DNA of 64,000 nucleotides. Source: a bacterium. GTDB lineage: Bacteria; Myxococcota_A; Polyangia; Nannocystales; Nannocystaceae. Below the pieces are notes generated by a model, which did not search any database, was not told the DNA's origin, and was given only the letters and a program-made list of their open reading frames with translations. Where the stretch lies: the NCBI GenBank assembly GCA_024742475.1, contig JANSYI010000029.1, positions 1-64,000 of the forward strand, read 5' to 3'. Position 1 is the first letter of the stretch; every line of letters begins with the position of its first letter. Below, in pieces: positions 1 to 8,337 of the stretch. The position numbers and the translations under genes were made by a program.

Positions 1-738
1 AAGAAGAAGACTGCAGCCAAGAAGAAGACTGCAGCCAAGAAGAAGACTGCAGCCAAGAAGAAGACTGCAGCCAAGAAGAAGACTGCAGCCAAGAAGAAGA
101 CTGCAGCCAAGAAGAAGACCGCAGCCAAGAAGAAGACTGCAGCCAAGAAGAAGACTGCAGCCAAGAAGAAGACTGCAGCCAAGAAGAAGACTGCAGCCAA
201 GAAGAAGACCGCAGCCAAGACGAAGACCGCAGCCAAGAAGAAGACCGCAGCCAAGAAGAAGACCGCAGCCAAGAAGAAGACTGCGGCCAAGAAGAAGACT
301 GCAGCCAAGAAGAAGACCGCAGCCAAGAAGAAGACCGCAGCCAAGACGAAGACCGCAGCCAAGACGAAGACTGCAGCCAAGACGAAGACTGCAGCCAAGA
401 CGAAGACCGCAGCCAAGACGAAGACCGCAGCCAAGACGAAGACCGCAGCCAAGACGAAGACCGCAGCCAAGAGGAAGACCGCGGCCAAGACGAAGACCGC
501 AGCCAAGACGAAGACCGCAGCCAAGACGAAGACCGCGGCCAAGAAGAAGACCGCGGCCAAGACGAAGACTGCAGCCAAGACGAAGACTGCAGCCAAGACG
601 AAGACTGCAGCCAAGACGAAGACTGCAGCCAAGAAGACACCGGCAGCCAAGACGAAGCCCGCCGCCAAGACGAAGGCCGCCGCCAAGACGAAGCCCGCCG
701 CCAAGCCGAAGACCGCCGCCAAGAAGACACCGGCACCC
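1..738 (+). repeat. 41 tandem 18-bp units coding for Lys/Ala/Thr hexapeptides
   Basis: The stretch divides exactly into 41 units of 18 bp in one reading frame. The first six units are identical (aagaagaagactgcagcc). Units in the middle mostly carry aagacgaag and accgcagcc. The last six drift to codons for Pro and Ala. Identity at the 5' side and decay toward the 3' side suggest recent expansion at the 5' side. The array continues to the left edge, so its full length is unknown. Confidence 0.95.
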
Positions 739-1476
739 AAGCAGCCCGACGCGGAACAGCTCGAGCTGACGCCGACCGAGGCGAAGTCGACGCAGACTCC
801 GCCGACCAAAGCCGCGCCCGGCCCCAAGAAGGCGAAGCCCAAAGCCAAGCCCAAGCCCAAGTCCAAGCCCGCGCCCAAGAATGACGCGCCCGCCCCGGCG
901 AAACCGGCGCCCAAGGGCGAGGGCGGCGCGGACGACGATGGGGGCGGAGCGCGGAGCGGCAGCACGACGGATGGAGGGACCACCTCCGGCGGCTCTCCCC
1001 CGACAGCGCCAAGCAGCACGGCGAAGCTCTCCGCGGGAGACCAAGCCCCGTCGTTCTCGCTCGAGGGATCGGACGGCAAGACGTACACGCTCGAGTCGCT
1101 CGCAGGGCAGCGCTTCGTCTTGTACTTCTACCCGCGCGACAACACGCCCGGATGCACGCAAGAAGCCTGCGACTTTCGGGACCGCGTCGACGCGTTGGGC
1201 GTGCCCGTGCTCGGCGTCAGCGCAGACAGCATCAAGAGCCATCGCAGGTTCGCCGAGAAGTACGACCTCAACTTCCCGCTGCTCAGCGATCCCGATCGCG
1301 AGGTGGCCGACGCGTACGGCGCCCTCGGCGAGAAGTCGATGTACGGGCGCAAGGTGATCGGAATCATCCGCAGCACCTTCGTGATCGGCCCCGAGGGCGC
1401 CGTAGAAACGGTGTTCTCGCCCGTTCGGGTGAAGGGTCACGCCGCGGCGGTTGCGCAAGCACTCGGCGCCAACTGA
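1..1476 (+). CDS. Bcp-type peroxiredoxin fused to a long Lys/Ala/Thr histone-H1-like tail (5' end outside window)
   Basis: One frame is open from the first base to the TGA at 1474-1476, so at least 491 residues are encoded and the start lies upstream. Visible residues 1-246 are 41 six-residue units of the type K-K-K-T-A-A or K-T-K-T-A-A, like the DNA-binding tails of bacterial H1/Hc-type proteins. Residues 247-345 are a Pro/Lys then Gly/Ser/Asp-rich linker. From residue 346 (GDQAPSFSLEG) a complete thiol peroxidase follows, with the peroxidatic Cys385 in TPGCTQEAC and a resolving-type Cys390, the C-x4-C spacing of atypical 2-Cys Bcp enzymes. Known family role: thioredoxin-dependent reduction of hydroperoxides. 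Inference: the tail may hold the enzyme on DNA. A separate peroxiredoxin gene is unlikely, because the only start codon near the domain (TTG at 1120) lies inside its core strand. Confidence 0.85.
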   Translation, partial: KKKTAAKKKTAAKKKTAAKKKTAAKKKTAAKKKTAAKKKTAAKKKTAAKKKTAAKKKTAAKKKTAAKKKTAAKTKTAAKKKTAAKKKTAAKKKTAAKKKTAAKKKTAAKKKTAAKTKTAAKTKTAAKTKTAAKTKTAAKTKTAAKTKTAAKTKTAAKRKTAAKTKTAAKTKTAAKTKTAAKKKTAAKTKTAAKTKTAAKTKTAAKTKTAAKKTPAAKTKPAAKTKAAAKTKPAAKPKTAAKKTPAPKQPDAEQLELTPTEAKSTQTPPTKAAPGPKKAKPKAKPKPKSKPAPKNDAPAPAKPAPKGEGGADDDGGGARSGSTTDGGTTSGGSPPTAPSSTAKLSAGDQAPSFSLEGSDGKTYTLESLAGQRFVLYFYPRDNTPGCTQEACDFRDRVDALGVPVLGVSADSIKSHRRFAEKYDLNFPLLSDPDREVADAYGALGEKSMYGRKVIGIIRSTFVIGPEGAVETVFSPVRVKGHAAAVAQALGAN

Positions 1477-1503
1477 CGGGCACCCCGTGACGCAGCCACG
1501 ATG

Positions 1504-1509
1504 TATGCT
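1504..1509 (+). promoter_or_regulatory. Candidate -10 hexamer (TATGCT) for a leaderless PilZ transcript
   Basis: TATGCT ends seven bases before the ATG at 1517, which would place the transcription start at or next to the start codon. No convincing -35 is seen. It belongs to a set of similarly placed TANNNT hexamers in this window. Confidence 0.4.
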
Positions 1510-1516
1510 TCCGTCC

Positions 1517-2170
1517 ATGAACCGGAGGCCATCGTGGCTGAACTTGCGTGCGGTCTCCGATGGCCCCCGCACGATTCGGGTGCGAGGTTCCGAGATTCGC
1601 GAGGCCTTCGTCGAGCCCAGCGCGAGCGAGGCGGCTCGCATCCTGCTGCCTCTGCTCCGAGAGTCTTTGGAGGAGGGCGAGCACCTCTGCCTGGAGATCA
1701 GCTTCGGACCGATGGTCGACGAGGTCATGCTCTCGGCCACGGTCGAGGCGATCGACGGTGACCGGGTCGCCCTGAGCGTGCCGCTCTCCGAGCGGAGCAA
1801 GACCACGTACGTGCTGCAGGTCCTCGCAGGTACGCGCAGCGCCGCCGCCCGGCGGCATCGCCGAGTGCCCGTCGACCTCGAGGTTCGCTGGACCTGGAAG
1901 GGCGACCGATACGCCTCCCGAGCTCGCGACCTGAGCTACGGCGGCGCGTTCATCGAGAGCCGCGTGCTTCCCTCGGTGGGCGCCCGCGTCGACGTCGTGC
2001 TGCGCACACCCGATGCGGCCGGTGAAATCTCGGTGGGCGGAGAGGTCGCCTGGCTACGTCAGAGCCGGGGCACCGCGGGCTTTGGCGTCTGCTTCAAGCT
2101 GCCCGACCGCTCCGTGGCGGCGCGCCTGCACGAGGTCGTCCGCGAGTGCGAGTGCGCCTTCGTCGGCTGA
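1517..2170 (+). CDS. PilZ-domain protein (putative c-di-GMP receptor)
   Basis: 217 residues. The C-terminal half is a PilZ domain: the RxxxR element is seen in RRHRRVPVDLEV (about residue 112) and the second signature in DLSYGGAFIES (about 138), the two parts that bind c-di-GMP in this family. The N-terminal 100 residues (SxxEAARILLPLL, EEGEHLCLEISFG) are not a domain I can name, and may be an N-terminal adaptor. No signal peptide or membrane segment, so probably cytoplasmic. The ATG at 1517 is preferred over an in-frame TTG at 1451 inside the upstream gene because it lies 40 bp after that stop and has a TATGCT hexamer seven bases before it. Binding of c-di-GMP is inferred from intact motifs. 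Confidence 0.85.
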   Translation: MNRRPSWLNLRAVSDGPRTIRVRGSEIREAFVEPSASEAARILLPLLRESLEEGEHLCLEISFGPMVDEVMLSATVEAIDGDRVALSVPLSERSKTTYVLQVLAGTRSAAARRHRRVPVDLEVRWTWKGDRYASRARDLSYGGAFIESRVLPSVGARVDVVLRTPDAAGEISVGGEVAWLRQSRGTAGFGVCFKLPDRSVAARLHEVVRECECAFVG

Positions 2171-2175
2171 ACGTG

Positions 2176-3153
2176 ATGCTCGCATCCATCTCCCTGTTCG
2201 CGGCCCTGTTCCTCGCGACCCCCGCGCCCGCCAGCGAGAAGGCGGGCTACTGGCTCAGCGTCGACCTCATCGGCCCCGCGTCGGCCAGAGCCGAGGCCGC
2301 GTTCTCCCTGAGCGCAGACACGGCGCCCCGCTCGCCTCGCGACGGCCGTCTGCCCGGGCAAGCGGTCGGACACGTCGCCGACATTCACGCCGTGCTCGGC
2401 TGGGTCGAGCAGCACGCCTTCGGGGACGCGTCCCCTGCCCTGCCGTTCGACCCGGACATGCTGCACGAGGAGACCGCACCAGCCGTGGCCGGAGGCTTGC
2501 ACGAGTCGTTTGGCGTGCAGCTTCGAGCGATGGTCGTCACGGGTGCCACCGCGGCCGGCGATCGGCGGCCGATCGAATGGCCCACCAACGCGACGCGCAT
2601 CCTGCCTCCGCAGACCCGCTGGAGCGTCGGGGCCTTGCTCCCCGACGCTGCGCCCCTCTTCTCCGCCCCGTCCGCCCGCGTTCCTCCGGCCTCGGAACGA
2701 TTCGCCCTCGCCCGCCGACGCGGCGACGTGTTCGTCGTCGGCATGGTCGACAGATGTGATGACGACCCCGAGCCGTTCTGCACGCGATGGGCCCAAGCCG
2801 TGGTCCGTGACGGCGACCGCTTCATCCCCGGCTATCTGCCTGCCGGACAGGTCGCGCTACGCGATCGGTGGATGTCGAGCACCCCCGAGCATCTTCCTCG
2901 CGCACAGCTCATTCGGACCGGGACCCGCGGTTCATCCGCCCTGCTGCTCCTCGTCGCCCGCGACGCTGCCGGGGCGCTGCATCGGCACACCATCGAGGCT
3001 CCGCTGCAGCGGGGCTCCGCTGGCGTCGGCTTTCCCGCCATCACGCTCACGGTGGAGGCCGACCGCGCCACCGTCACGCACGGAGAGCGCATCCAGACCT
3101 TCCTCCTGGATGCGACGCTCGACGCCCGGCCCGTGCCGCCGGTGCAGCAGTAA
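2176..3153 (+). CDS. Exported protein of unknown function
   Basis: 325 residues. The start MLASISLFAALFLATPAPAS is a clear Sec signal peptide with likely cleavage after PAPA or PAPAS. The mature part has no motif I recognise. It contains one pair of close cysteines (RCDDDPEPFC, near residue 195), Arg- and Pro-rich stretches, and beta-like segments toward the end (AITLTVEADRATVTHGERI). The gene begins five bases after the PilZ stop, so the two are probably cotranscribed. That would fit an envelope protein working near a c-di-GMP effector, but this is only context. It faces the BamB-like gene convergently with a 12-bp gap. Confidence 0.7.
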   Translation: MLASISLFAALFLATPAPASEKAGYWLSVDLIGPASARAEAAFSLSADTAPRSPRDGRLPGQAVGHVADIHAVLGWVEQHAFGDASPALPFDPDMLHEETAPAVAGGLHESFGVQLRAMVVTGATAAGDRRPIEWPTNATRILPPQTRWSVGALLPDAAPLFSAPSARVPPASERFALARRRGDVFVVGMVDRCDDDPEPFCTRWAQAVVRDGDRFIPGYLPAGQVALRDRWMSSTPEHLPRAQLIRTGTRGSSALLLLVARDAAGALHRHTIEAPLQRGSAGVGFPAITLTVEADRATVTHGERIQTFLLDATLDARPVPPVQQ

Positions 3154-3165
3154 GGGGCGAGCGCC

Positions 3166-4443
3166 TCAAAGCGACGCGAAGTCGTCGGCGGGGAGCATCG
3201 GCACCGGATCGACGAGCTCGAGGCCATAGAGCACGCCCCGGTTCGACGTGGCGTAGACGCGGTTCATCACGGCATCGAACACGGGCGGGCTCGACACGCC
3301 GCTGCCGGGGTCGACCCGCGCGAGGAACTCGCCGGTGTCGCGATCGAGCGCGATCAGCCCCGACTCGTTGTGCGCCACGTAGACCGTGTCCGCCACGACG
3401 AGGGGCCGGCTGACCACGCCTGGGTCGACCTCGGTCCGCCACAGCAGCATGCCGTCGCGGTCGAGCGAGAAGATGCCCTCGAGCGAGGACGCCGCGACCA
3501 GGTCGGTGCCCGCCGACCAGACCAGGTCGCCCGCGGCCCGAACCTCGAAGCTCCACTGCACCGACCCGTCGTCCAGCGAGAGCGCGTACACCCCCGTCTG
3601 CTGTCCCGCGACATACAGTCGGTTGCGCTCGGCGTCGACCAGCGGGGTCGTGTCGCAGTCGGAGAAGTCTCCGCCCCCCGTCGGGGCCACCGAGGCGAGC
3701 CACAGTGCCTCGCCTGAGCCCGCGTCGAGAGCGGCGACCTTGCCGTTGCCAAACCCGGTGTACAGAACGCCCGGCACGGCACCATCGGAGCTGGGGCGGT
3801 ATGCCAGGCCCGCGTATCCGGCCACCGTGAAGCCGGTTTGCAGCGGCTGCTCGTACTGCCAGCGCCACGCGCCGGTGCGCAGATCGAGACCGTAGACCTG
3901 GTCACGGGAGTTCGCGACGTGCACGACGCCCTCGGCGACCACGGGCGCGCGGCGGACCTTGCCGTCGGTCGCGTAGCGCCAGAGCTCTTCGCGGGTGTCG
4001 AGGTCGACGGCGATCTCCTCGCCGTTGTCGGTCCCCACCAAGAGCAGGTCCTTCGGCGCACCGATGGCCTTCACCGTCTCGCGCGGCAGGTCCACCATCA
4101 GCGGGTCACTCGCGACCGCGCCGCCGAGCGGGAGTTCCCACATGAACTCGCCGGTCTGCATGTCGAGGGCCATCAGGGTGCCCTCGCGGCTCCCGACGTA
4201 GAGCAGCTGGCGGGGATGGTCGAACGCGACGGTCCCGAACTCGTCGGGGCGCATGACGAAGTTGTCGGGGACCGTGATCTGCTGGGTCATCGCGACCCGG
4301 AAGAGCGATCGCGCCGCGTCACTGCCCTGCGGGTGGATGACCTCGATGCGCCCGGTCGGACCGCAGCCGGCCAGCGCCACGAGCGAGGCGCCCAACGCCA
4401 AGAGCTTGCGTACCGCCGAGCGGCCTGCCGCGAACCCACGCAC
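3166..4443 (-). CDS. bamB: PQQ-type beta-propeller lipoprotein, BamB-like
   Basis: 425 residues from a GTG. The lipobox LVALAGC puts the lipidated Cys at residue 27. The rest is a run of PQQ-like propeller blades with the usual pattern of Leu-Tyr-Val-Gly ... Ala-Leu-Asp ... Gly-Glu ... Trp (for example ALDMQTGEFMWELPLG, ALDAGSGEALWLASV, SLDRDGMLLWRTEV, ALDRDTGEFLARVDPG), enough for about seven or eight blades. In Proteobacteria BamB is the lipoprotein of the beta-barrel assembly machine, and yfgM, bamB and der sit together. Here a YfgM-like gene ends 4 bp upstream and der lies 6 kb away, which supports the assignment. It could also be an unrelated PQQ-repeat lipoprotein. The last blade is followed by a short PVPMLPADDFASL tail. 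Confidence 0.75.
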   Translation of the reverse strand: MRGFAAGRSAVRKLLALGASLVALAGCGPTGRIEVIHPQGSDAARSLFRVAMTQQITVPDNFVMRPDEFGTVAFDHPRQLLYVGSREGTLMALDMQTGEFMWELPLGGAVASDPLMVDLPRETVKAIGAPKDLLLVGTDNGEEIAVDLDTREELWRYATDGKVRRAPVVAEGVVHVANSRDQVYGLDLRTGAWRWQYEQPLQTGFTVAGYAGLAYRPSSDGAVPGVLYTGFGNGKVAALDAGSGEALWLASVAPTGGGDFSDCDTTPLVDAERNRLYVAGQQTGVYALSLDDGSVQWSFEVRAAGDLVWSAGTDLVAASSLEGIFSLDRDGMLLWRTEVDPGVVSRPLVVADTVYVAHNESGLIALDRDTGEFLARVDPGSGVSSPPVFDAVMNRVYATSNRGVLYGLELVDPVPMLPADDFASL

Positions 4444-4447
4444 CGGG

Positions 4448-5392
4448 TCAGCCTCCGAGCCCCGGCGGCAAGCCCATCATGCCACCCGGACCGCCCAAGC
4501 CCCCTGCGGGCGCCTTGGCCTCGGCCGGGATGAGGTCGGGCGCCAGCTCCTCGAGACGAGCCATGACGGCGTCCTTGGCCAGCGAGTCCTGCTCGAGCGG
4601 GTACTCCTCGACGTAGGTCTTGTAGATCGCGAGCGCTTCGTCGGACTTGCCCTGCCCTTCGAGCATGCGGCCCTTGTGATAGAGCGCCTGGTCTCGATAG
4701 AACGCGCCGGCGTCGGGGGCCATCGTGTCGAGAATGGACACCGCGCCGTCGATGTCTCCGCTCGCTTCGAGCGCGAGCGCGAGCCCTTCGTTCGCGAGGA
4801 AGCCCAACGGGTGATCGGGGTTGGCCGACAGGAAGGACTCGTACTCCGCCTTGGCGTCGGCGAACTTGCCCTGCTGCATGAGGCGCCCGGCCTCGACCAA
4901 GCCGGCGAGCTGCGCCGCCTCGCTGTCGGCCAGCTCTCCATCGAGCTGCGCGAGGGTGTCGTCGACCGCCTGCGCGCGCGCGCCTTCGTCGGGAAACACG
5001 GGGTTGGGCGGCGGGAGCTTCTTGGCCGACTCTGCGGGATCGACCACCTCGATGCGGGAGCGCGCCTGGGCGGCCGTCGCGTTGGCGAGCACGCGTGTGG
5101 CGACGGCGCGGTCCTCGGCGGCCTTGCCCCGATACCAGACCACGCCCGCGATGACGCCCGCGACGAGTACGATCAGGCCGATCACGACCGGCGCTTGGGT
5201 CAGCGCCGTCTTGCCAGCCTTGCGGACGCCCGCTTGAAAGGTGTCCTGCTCTTCGCCCTTGGGCTGCTTGCGCTTGACTCGAGCACGGTTCCACTTGGGG
5301 AGGTCCATGCGCTCGCCGTCGCCGTCGGAGGCCTTGGTGGCGTCGTCGGTGGCGGTGCCCGGCTCGTCGGGCTTGTCGTCCTTGTCGCTCAC
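4448..5392 (-). CDS. YfgM-like single-pass membrane protein with TPR repeats
   Basis: 314 residues. A charged cytoplasmic N-terminus of about 70 residues is followed by one membrane segment (APVVIGLIVLVAGVIAGVVW, residues about 72-91) and a periplasmic TPR region with at least three helical repeats (QQGKFADAKAEYESFLSAN; LALEASGDIDGAVSILDTM; MLEGQGKSDEALAIYKTYV). The C-terminus is Gly/Met/Pro rich (GGLGGPGGMMGLPPGLGG). This matches the YfgM family, which associates with the SecYEG translocon and periplasmic chaperones. The stop lies just before the GTG of the BamB-like gene, so they form an operon as in E. coli. A longer-than-usual cytoplasmic N-terminus is the only oddity. Confidence 0.75.
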   Translation of the reverse strand: MSDKDDKPDEPGTATDDATKASDGDGERMDLPKWNRARVKRKQPKGEEQDTFQAGVRKAGKTALTQAPVVIGLIVLVAGVIAGVVWYRGKAAEDRAVATRVLANATAAQARSRIEVVDPAESAKKLPPPNPVFPDEGARAQAVDDTLAQLDGELADSEAAQLAGLVEAGRLMQQGKFADAKAEYESFLSANPDHPLGFLANEGLALALEASGDIDGAVSILDTMAPDAGAFYRDQALYHKGRMLEGQGKSDEALAIYKTYVEEYPLEQDSLAKDAVMARLEELAPDLIPAEAKAPAGGLGGPGGMMGLPPGLGG

Positions 5393-5478
5393 GATTGGGC
5401 CTGTCTACCCAAGCCGCCCGGCGCTGTCCACCGAGGCGGTGCGAAAGACGCGTGGGTCGTGGGCCTGCGCACCTGCGG

Positions 5479-5484
5479 TATAGT
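5479..5484 (+). promoter_or_regulatory. Candidate -10 hexamer (TATAGT), leaderless type
   Basis: TATAGT ends six bases before the GTG at 5491 in the 98-bp divergent region between the YfgM-like gene and the outer-membrane protein gene. The -35 side is poor. A short GAGG next to the GTG is too close to act as a normal ribosome binding site. Confidence 0.45.
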
Positions 5485-5490
5485 CGAGGC

Positions 5491-6306
5491 GTGTTTCGCC
5501 GCCGTGTGATCGCCGCGTGCCTGCTCGGGCTGACGCTGGCGCTGGGCGTGAACACGTCCCAGGCGGCGCGGAGAGACCCCCTGGAGCCACCGCGGCGAGA
5601 TCCCAACGAGGCGCCGTTCATGAACCCACGGCACGGCGGGTTCTCCAGCGACGGCGCGCGCACCTACGAGGCCCGTCACGGCCCGCGCTGGGGCCACCGC
5701 GACCGGATCCGCCTGACGCTCTCGCCGATCTTCGCCTCGCTACGCGTGCCCCTGGCCGGCCGCTCGGGCTCTGCGCTCGACCCCAACCGTGGGGGTGGAG
5801 CCCAGTTCGACGTCGACGTGCCGGTGTTTCGGCCCGCCTCGCTTTGGATCCGGCTGACGGGGTCCTACTCCGCGCATCGGCTGCCCGCCGCCTACGCCCG
5901 CGACGAAGAGGGCGCGCTGCTGAACACGGCAGCCGCTGGGATGCTCCACGTGGGCCACGCCGCCGCCGCGCTGCTGTACGCCATGGACCGCGGGCGCCTT
6001 CAGCCCATGCTCGAGCTCGGCCTGGGTCCCATGTGGGCCCGCACCCCGCAGGGTGTCCTCGACGGTCAGCCCGGCCAACCCTGCCTCGGCGGCAACCTGT
6101 GCGAGCTCGGCTCCACCTGCGACGTCGAAGCCAACGTGTGCCGGCCCCAGGCCACGTTCGTCGTGCACGCCGGCGTCGCCCTCGACGTCGAGGTCACGCA
6201 CCGAACCTCGGTCGGCGTGGGTCTGCGCTACTTCGCCCTTCTGTCCAACCCGCAGGTCTATCCGGTCTACCTTCAGGCGGCGCTGCGGTTCGGGCTGCGG
6301 TTCTGA
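5491..6306 (+). CDS. Putative outer-membrane beta-barrel protein
   Basis: 271 residues from the GTG at 5491. A signal peptide (MFRRRVIAACLLGLTLALGV to about NTSQAA) is followed by a Pro/Arg-rich stretch and then alternating hydrophobic strands (RIRLTLSPIFASLRVPLAG, QFDVDVPVFRPASLWIRLTG, FVVHAGVALDVEV, SVGVGLRYFALL). It ends in FGLRF with a terminal Phe, the classic outer-membrane barrel signature. One four-Cys loop (PCLGGNLCELGSTCDVEANVC, near residue 190) resembles a small disulfide module. The family is not recognised. The frame is open upstream, but the GTG gives the signal peptide at the very start and has a TATAGT hexamer just before it. Confidence 0.72.
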   Translation: MFRRRVIAACLLGLTLALGVNTSQAARRDPLEPPRRDPNEAPFMNPRHGGFSSDGARTYEARHGPRWGHRDRIRLTLSPIFASLRVPLAGRSGSALDPNRGGGAQFDVDVPVFRPASLWIRLTGSYSAHRLPAAYARDEEGALLNTAAAGMLHVGHAAAALLYAMDRGRLQPMLELGLGPMWARTPQGVLDGQPGQPCLGGNLCELGSTCDVEANVCRPQATFVVHAGVALDVEVTHRTSVGVGLRYFALLSNPQVYPVYLQAALRFGLRF

Positions 6307-6397
6307 CCCGCTCTGCGCGCCACCTGCTGTGCCCCTGCACCAACGAGAACGCCCGCGAGCCGAAGCTGCGCGGGCGTCCCCGTTCGAGCGCTTCGGC

Positions 6398-8062
6398 TCA
6401 GCCAGGGAGGTTCGGGCAGTCGACGGTGCGCTGCTGCGAGAGCTGGCAGGTCGCGCTGACCTGCGCACCACCGGGAGCCGGCACGCCCTCGCGGCGGACG
6501 ATCCGGAACTCGAGGTTGTAGCCCGAGTCGACGCAGGCCTGGTCGCGCTCGTCGTCGGTCAGGTACACGAAGCAGACGTCTGCCCCTTCGGGGACCGAGT
6601 CGTCGGCGCCGCACACCGGGATGTTGACCGTCTCGTTGCCCGAGCCGTCGTTGGAGGTCTGCTCGAGCGTGCACAGCGGCTGAAGACCCGGCTCGACCGC
6701 ATCGGTGTCGGCGACGCAATCGGGCATGCACGCGGGCTTGAGCTGGTCGCGAATCGAGTTCGCGATGGAGTCGAGCGCCGGGCCGTAGTCGGTGTCGCAG
6801 ACCGAGAAGAGGTTGGTGTCGTCCTCGTTGACCAAGAACGTCTCGGCGAACTCGCGGAGGCGGACCGGCGGGACGGCCTCGGCGACCTGGCTGGTGCAGC
6901 CTTGGCCGATGCCGAAGTTGGCCTGGAAGCTGTTCTCGTCGTTGGCGTTGGGACCCTCGGCGTAGTTGATGAAGCCGGTCTGGTCGTAGTTGTCGGCGAC
7001 ACCGGCGATGGCGGAGACGATGACCTCTTGGCTGGGGTTGATCGACTTCTTGTCGTCTTCGAGCTGCTGGACGAACGCCGTGTACTTCGACAGCGGATAC
7101 AGCGCCATCTCGTCCTCGTTCTCGGTCTCGTTGCCGTTGACGTCGAGGTTGACCGAGACGCACTGGTCGTTCTCGAGGCTGAAGTCGCAGCTGACGCCCG
7201 CGTTCCAGCACACCGCCGAGCTGGGCGACTGCTGTACGTCGGGCAGGGACCAGAAGACCTGGTTGCCGACGCCTTCTTCACCGAACACCGTGCGCTGGTT
7301 GTCCCGGTTGAACGAGCAGTCGGCCTCGTCGGTCACGAAGACGATCGAGAGAATCGCTTGGTCGCGGAGGAACCCGTACTGGTCCTGCTCGGCGTTTTGC
7401 GCCAACCGCAGCGACTTCCACATCGACTCGAGGTGGGACTCGAAGCCGCAGCCGTTGATGCCCTGCGGTCCGAAGCACTGCAGCGCCTCGGTCGTGGACA
7501 CCCCCTCGGGCAGGTTCGTGGCCCCCTCGATGTTCTCCAGCCACGGACGCGCCCGCGGGTTGGGGTCGACGTCGGTCGTCGTCGGCTGAATCTCGAGGTC
7601 GGCGTCGGTGAGCGAACAGAAGGCCTCGCACGCTTCGGGGAACGCGTTGGTGTCGGTTCCGGCGAAGTAGAAGTCGTTCTCGCGGCCGAGGCAGCTGGAG
7701 AGCACGAACTGGCCCGACTCCGCCGCCGAGACGTTGTTGCCCGTGCACCAGTAGTTGCTGTCGTCGGTGGTGGTGATGCCCAGGCGGTAGTTCGCCTTGA
7801 CGTCGTCGGCCTCGAGGACGCCGACGAAGTTGCCGAAGTTCTCCGAGAGGTTCGCCTGCTCCTCACCCATGGAGCCGGAGTTGTCGATGACGAACAGGAT
7901 GTCGACGTCCTTGTTCACCTCGATCTGGATACCCTCCATCTCCTCCTGGGCCGCTTCGTACTCGACGCGCTTGAGCGGGTGGTCGAGACAGGCGAGAAGG
8001 GTCGGCAGTGCCACGGTGGTGGCGGTCAGGAGGCTGAGTCGAGCAACGAGAGAGGCGCGCAT
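6398..8062 (-). CDS. Von Willebrand A-type lipoprotein, paralogue 1
   Basis: 554 residues. Signal peptide and lipobox PTLLAC place the lipid on Cys25. A vWA-like fold begins with DILFVIDNSGSMGEEQANL, which holds the DxSxS metal site, and contains VFVTDEADC, a second acidic segment. About 24 cysteines are spread over the mature part, so it is probably disulfide-rich and extracytoplasmic. It aligns along its whole length with the next gene upstream (shared RPWLENI, FGPQGINGCGFES-like, NAGVxC, AVPPVRLxE blocks). The leader carries a 12-bp tandem repeat containing AGGAA just before the start. Likely a surface or periplasmic metal-dependent adhesion-type domain. No ligand can be named. Confidence 0.8.
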   Translation of the reverse strand: MRASLVARLSLLTATTVALPTLLACLDHPLKRVEYEAAQEEMEGIQIEVNKDVDILFVIDNSGSMGEEQANLSENFGNFVGVLEADDVKANYRLGITTTDDSNYWCTGNNVSAAESGQFVLSSCLGRENDFYFAGTDTNAFPEACEAFCSLTDADLEIQPTTTDVDPNPRARPWLENIEGATNLPEGVSTTEALQCFGPQGINGCGFESHLESMWKSLRLAQNAEQDQYGFLRDQAILSIVFVTDEADCSFNRDNQRTVFGEEGVGNQVFWSLPDVQQSPSSAVCWNAGVSCDFSLENDQCVSVNLDVNGNETENEDEMALYPLSKYTAFVQQLEDDKKSINPSQEVIVSAIAGVADNYDQTGFINYAEGPNANDENSFQANFGIGQGCTSQVAEAVPPVRLREFAETFLVNEDDTNLFSVCDTDYGPALDSIANSIRDQLKPACMPDCVADTDAVEPGLQPLCTLEQTSNDGSGNETVNIPVCGADDSVPEGADVCFVYLTDDERDQACVDSGYNLEFRIVRREGVPAPGGAQVSATCQLSQQRTVDCPNLPG

Positions 8063-8076
8063 GGTTGGGCTTCTTT

Positions 8077-8106
8077 CCTAGGCTTGTTCCTAGGCTTGTT
8101 CCTAGA
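8077..8106 (-). repeat. 12-bp tandem repeat in the leader of the vWA lipoprotein gene
   Basis: On the plus strand cctaggcttgtt occurs twice in tandem (8077-8088, 8089-8100) with a half copy following. Read on the coding strand each unit carries AGGAA, a Shine-Dalgarno-like core, and the copy nearest the gene (AGGAAAGAAG) is spaced correctly for the ATG at 8062. Confidence 0.85.
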
Positions 8107-8337
8107 GGGATGCGGAGTGATACGGGCGGGTTCGAGCGTCGGGGGGCCCCGCCCTTGCGAACGGGGCGGCCGAACGGGCGGCTCGGCCGACCGCATCTGT
8201 GCGTCGCACTTTATAGCAAGCCGAGGGCCAGGGAAACCCTCGTGGATTCGGCGACTTGGGATCGGGTTCTCCGCACAGAAGCCAACCATGTTGGCACTTA
8301 TCGAACGCGGAGCAGCAACACCATTGGCACATCGCGC

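Noticed and set aside
1..738. CRISPR-like array
   Set aside because: Units are contiguous 18-mers without spacers and are in frame with a protein.
1120..1476. Separate short peroxiredoxin gene starting at a TTG
   Set aside because: The TTG falls within the first core strand, before the catalytic Cys; the needed N-terminal part lies upstream in the same open frame.
8120..8160. GGTTCGAGC that resembles a tRNA T-loop
   Set aside because: No matching stems or anticodon arm around it.
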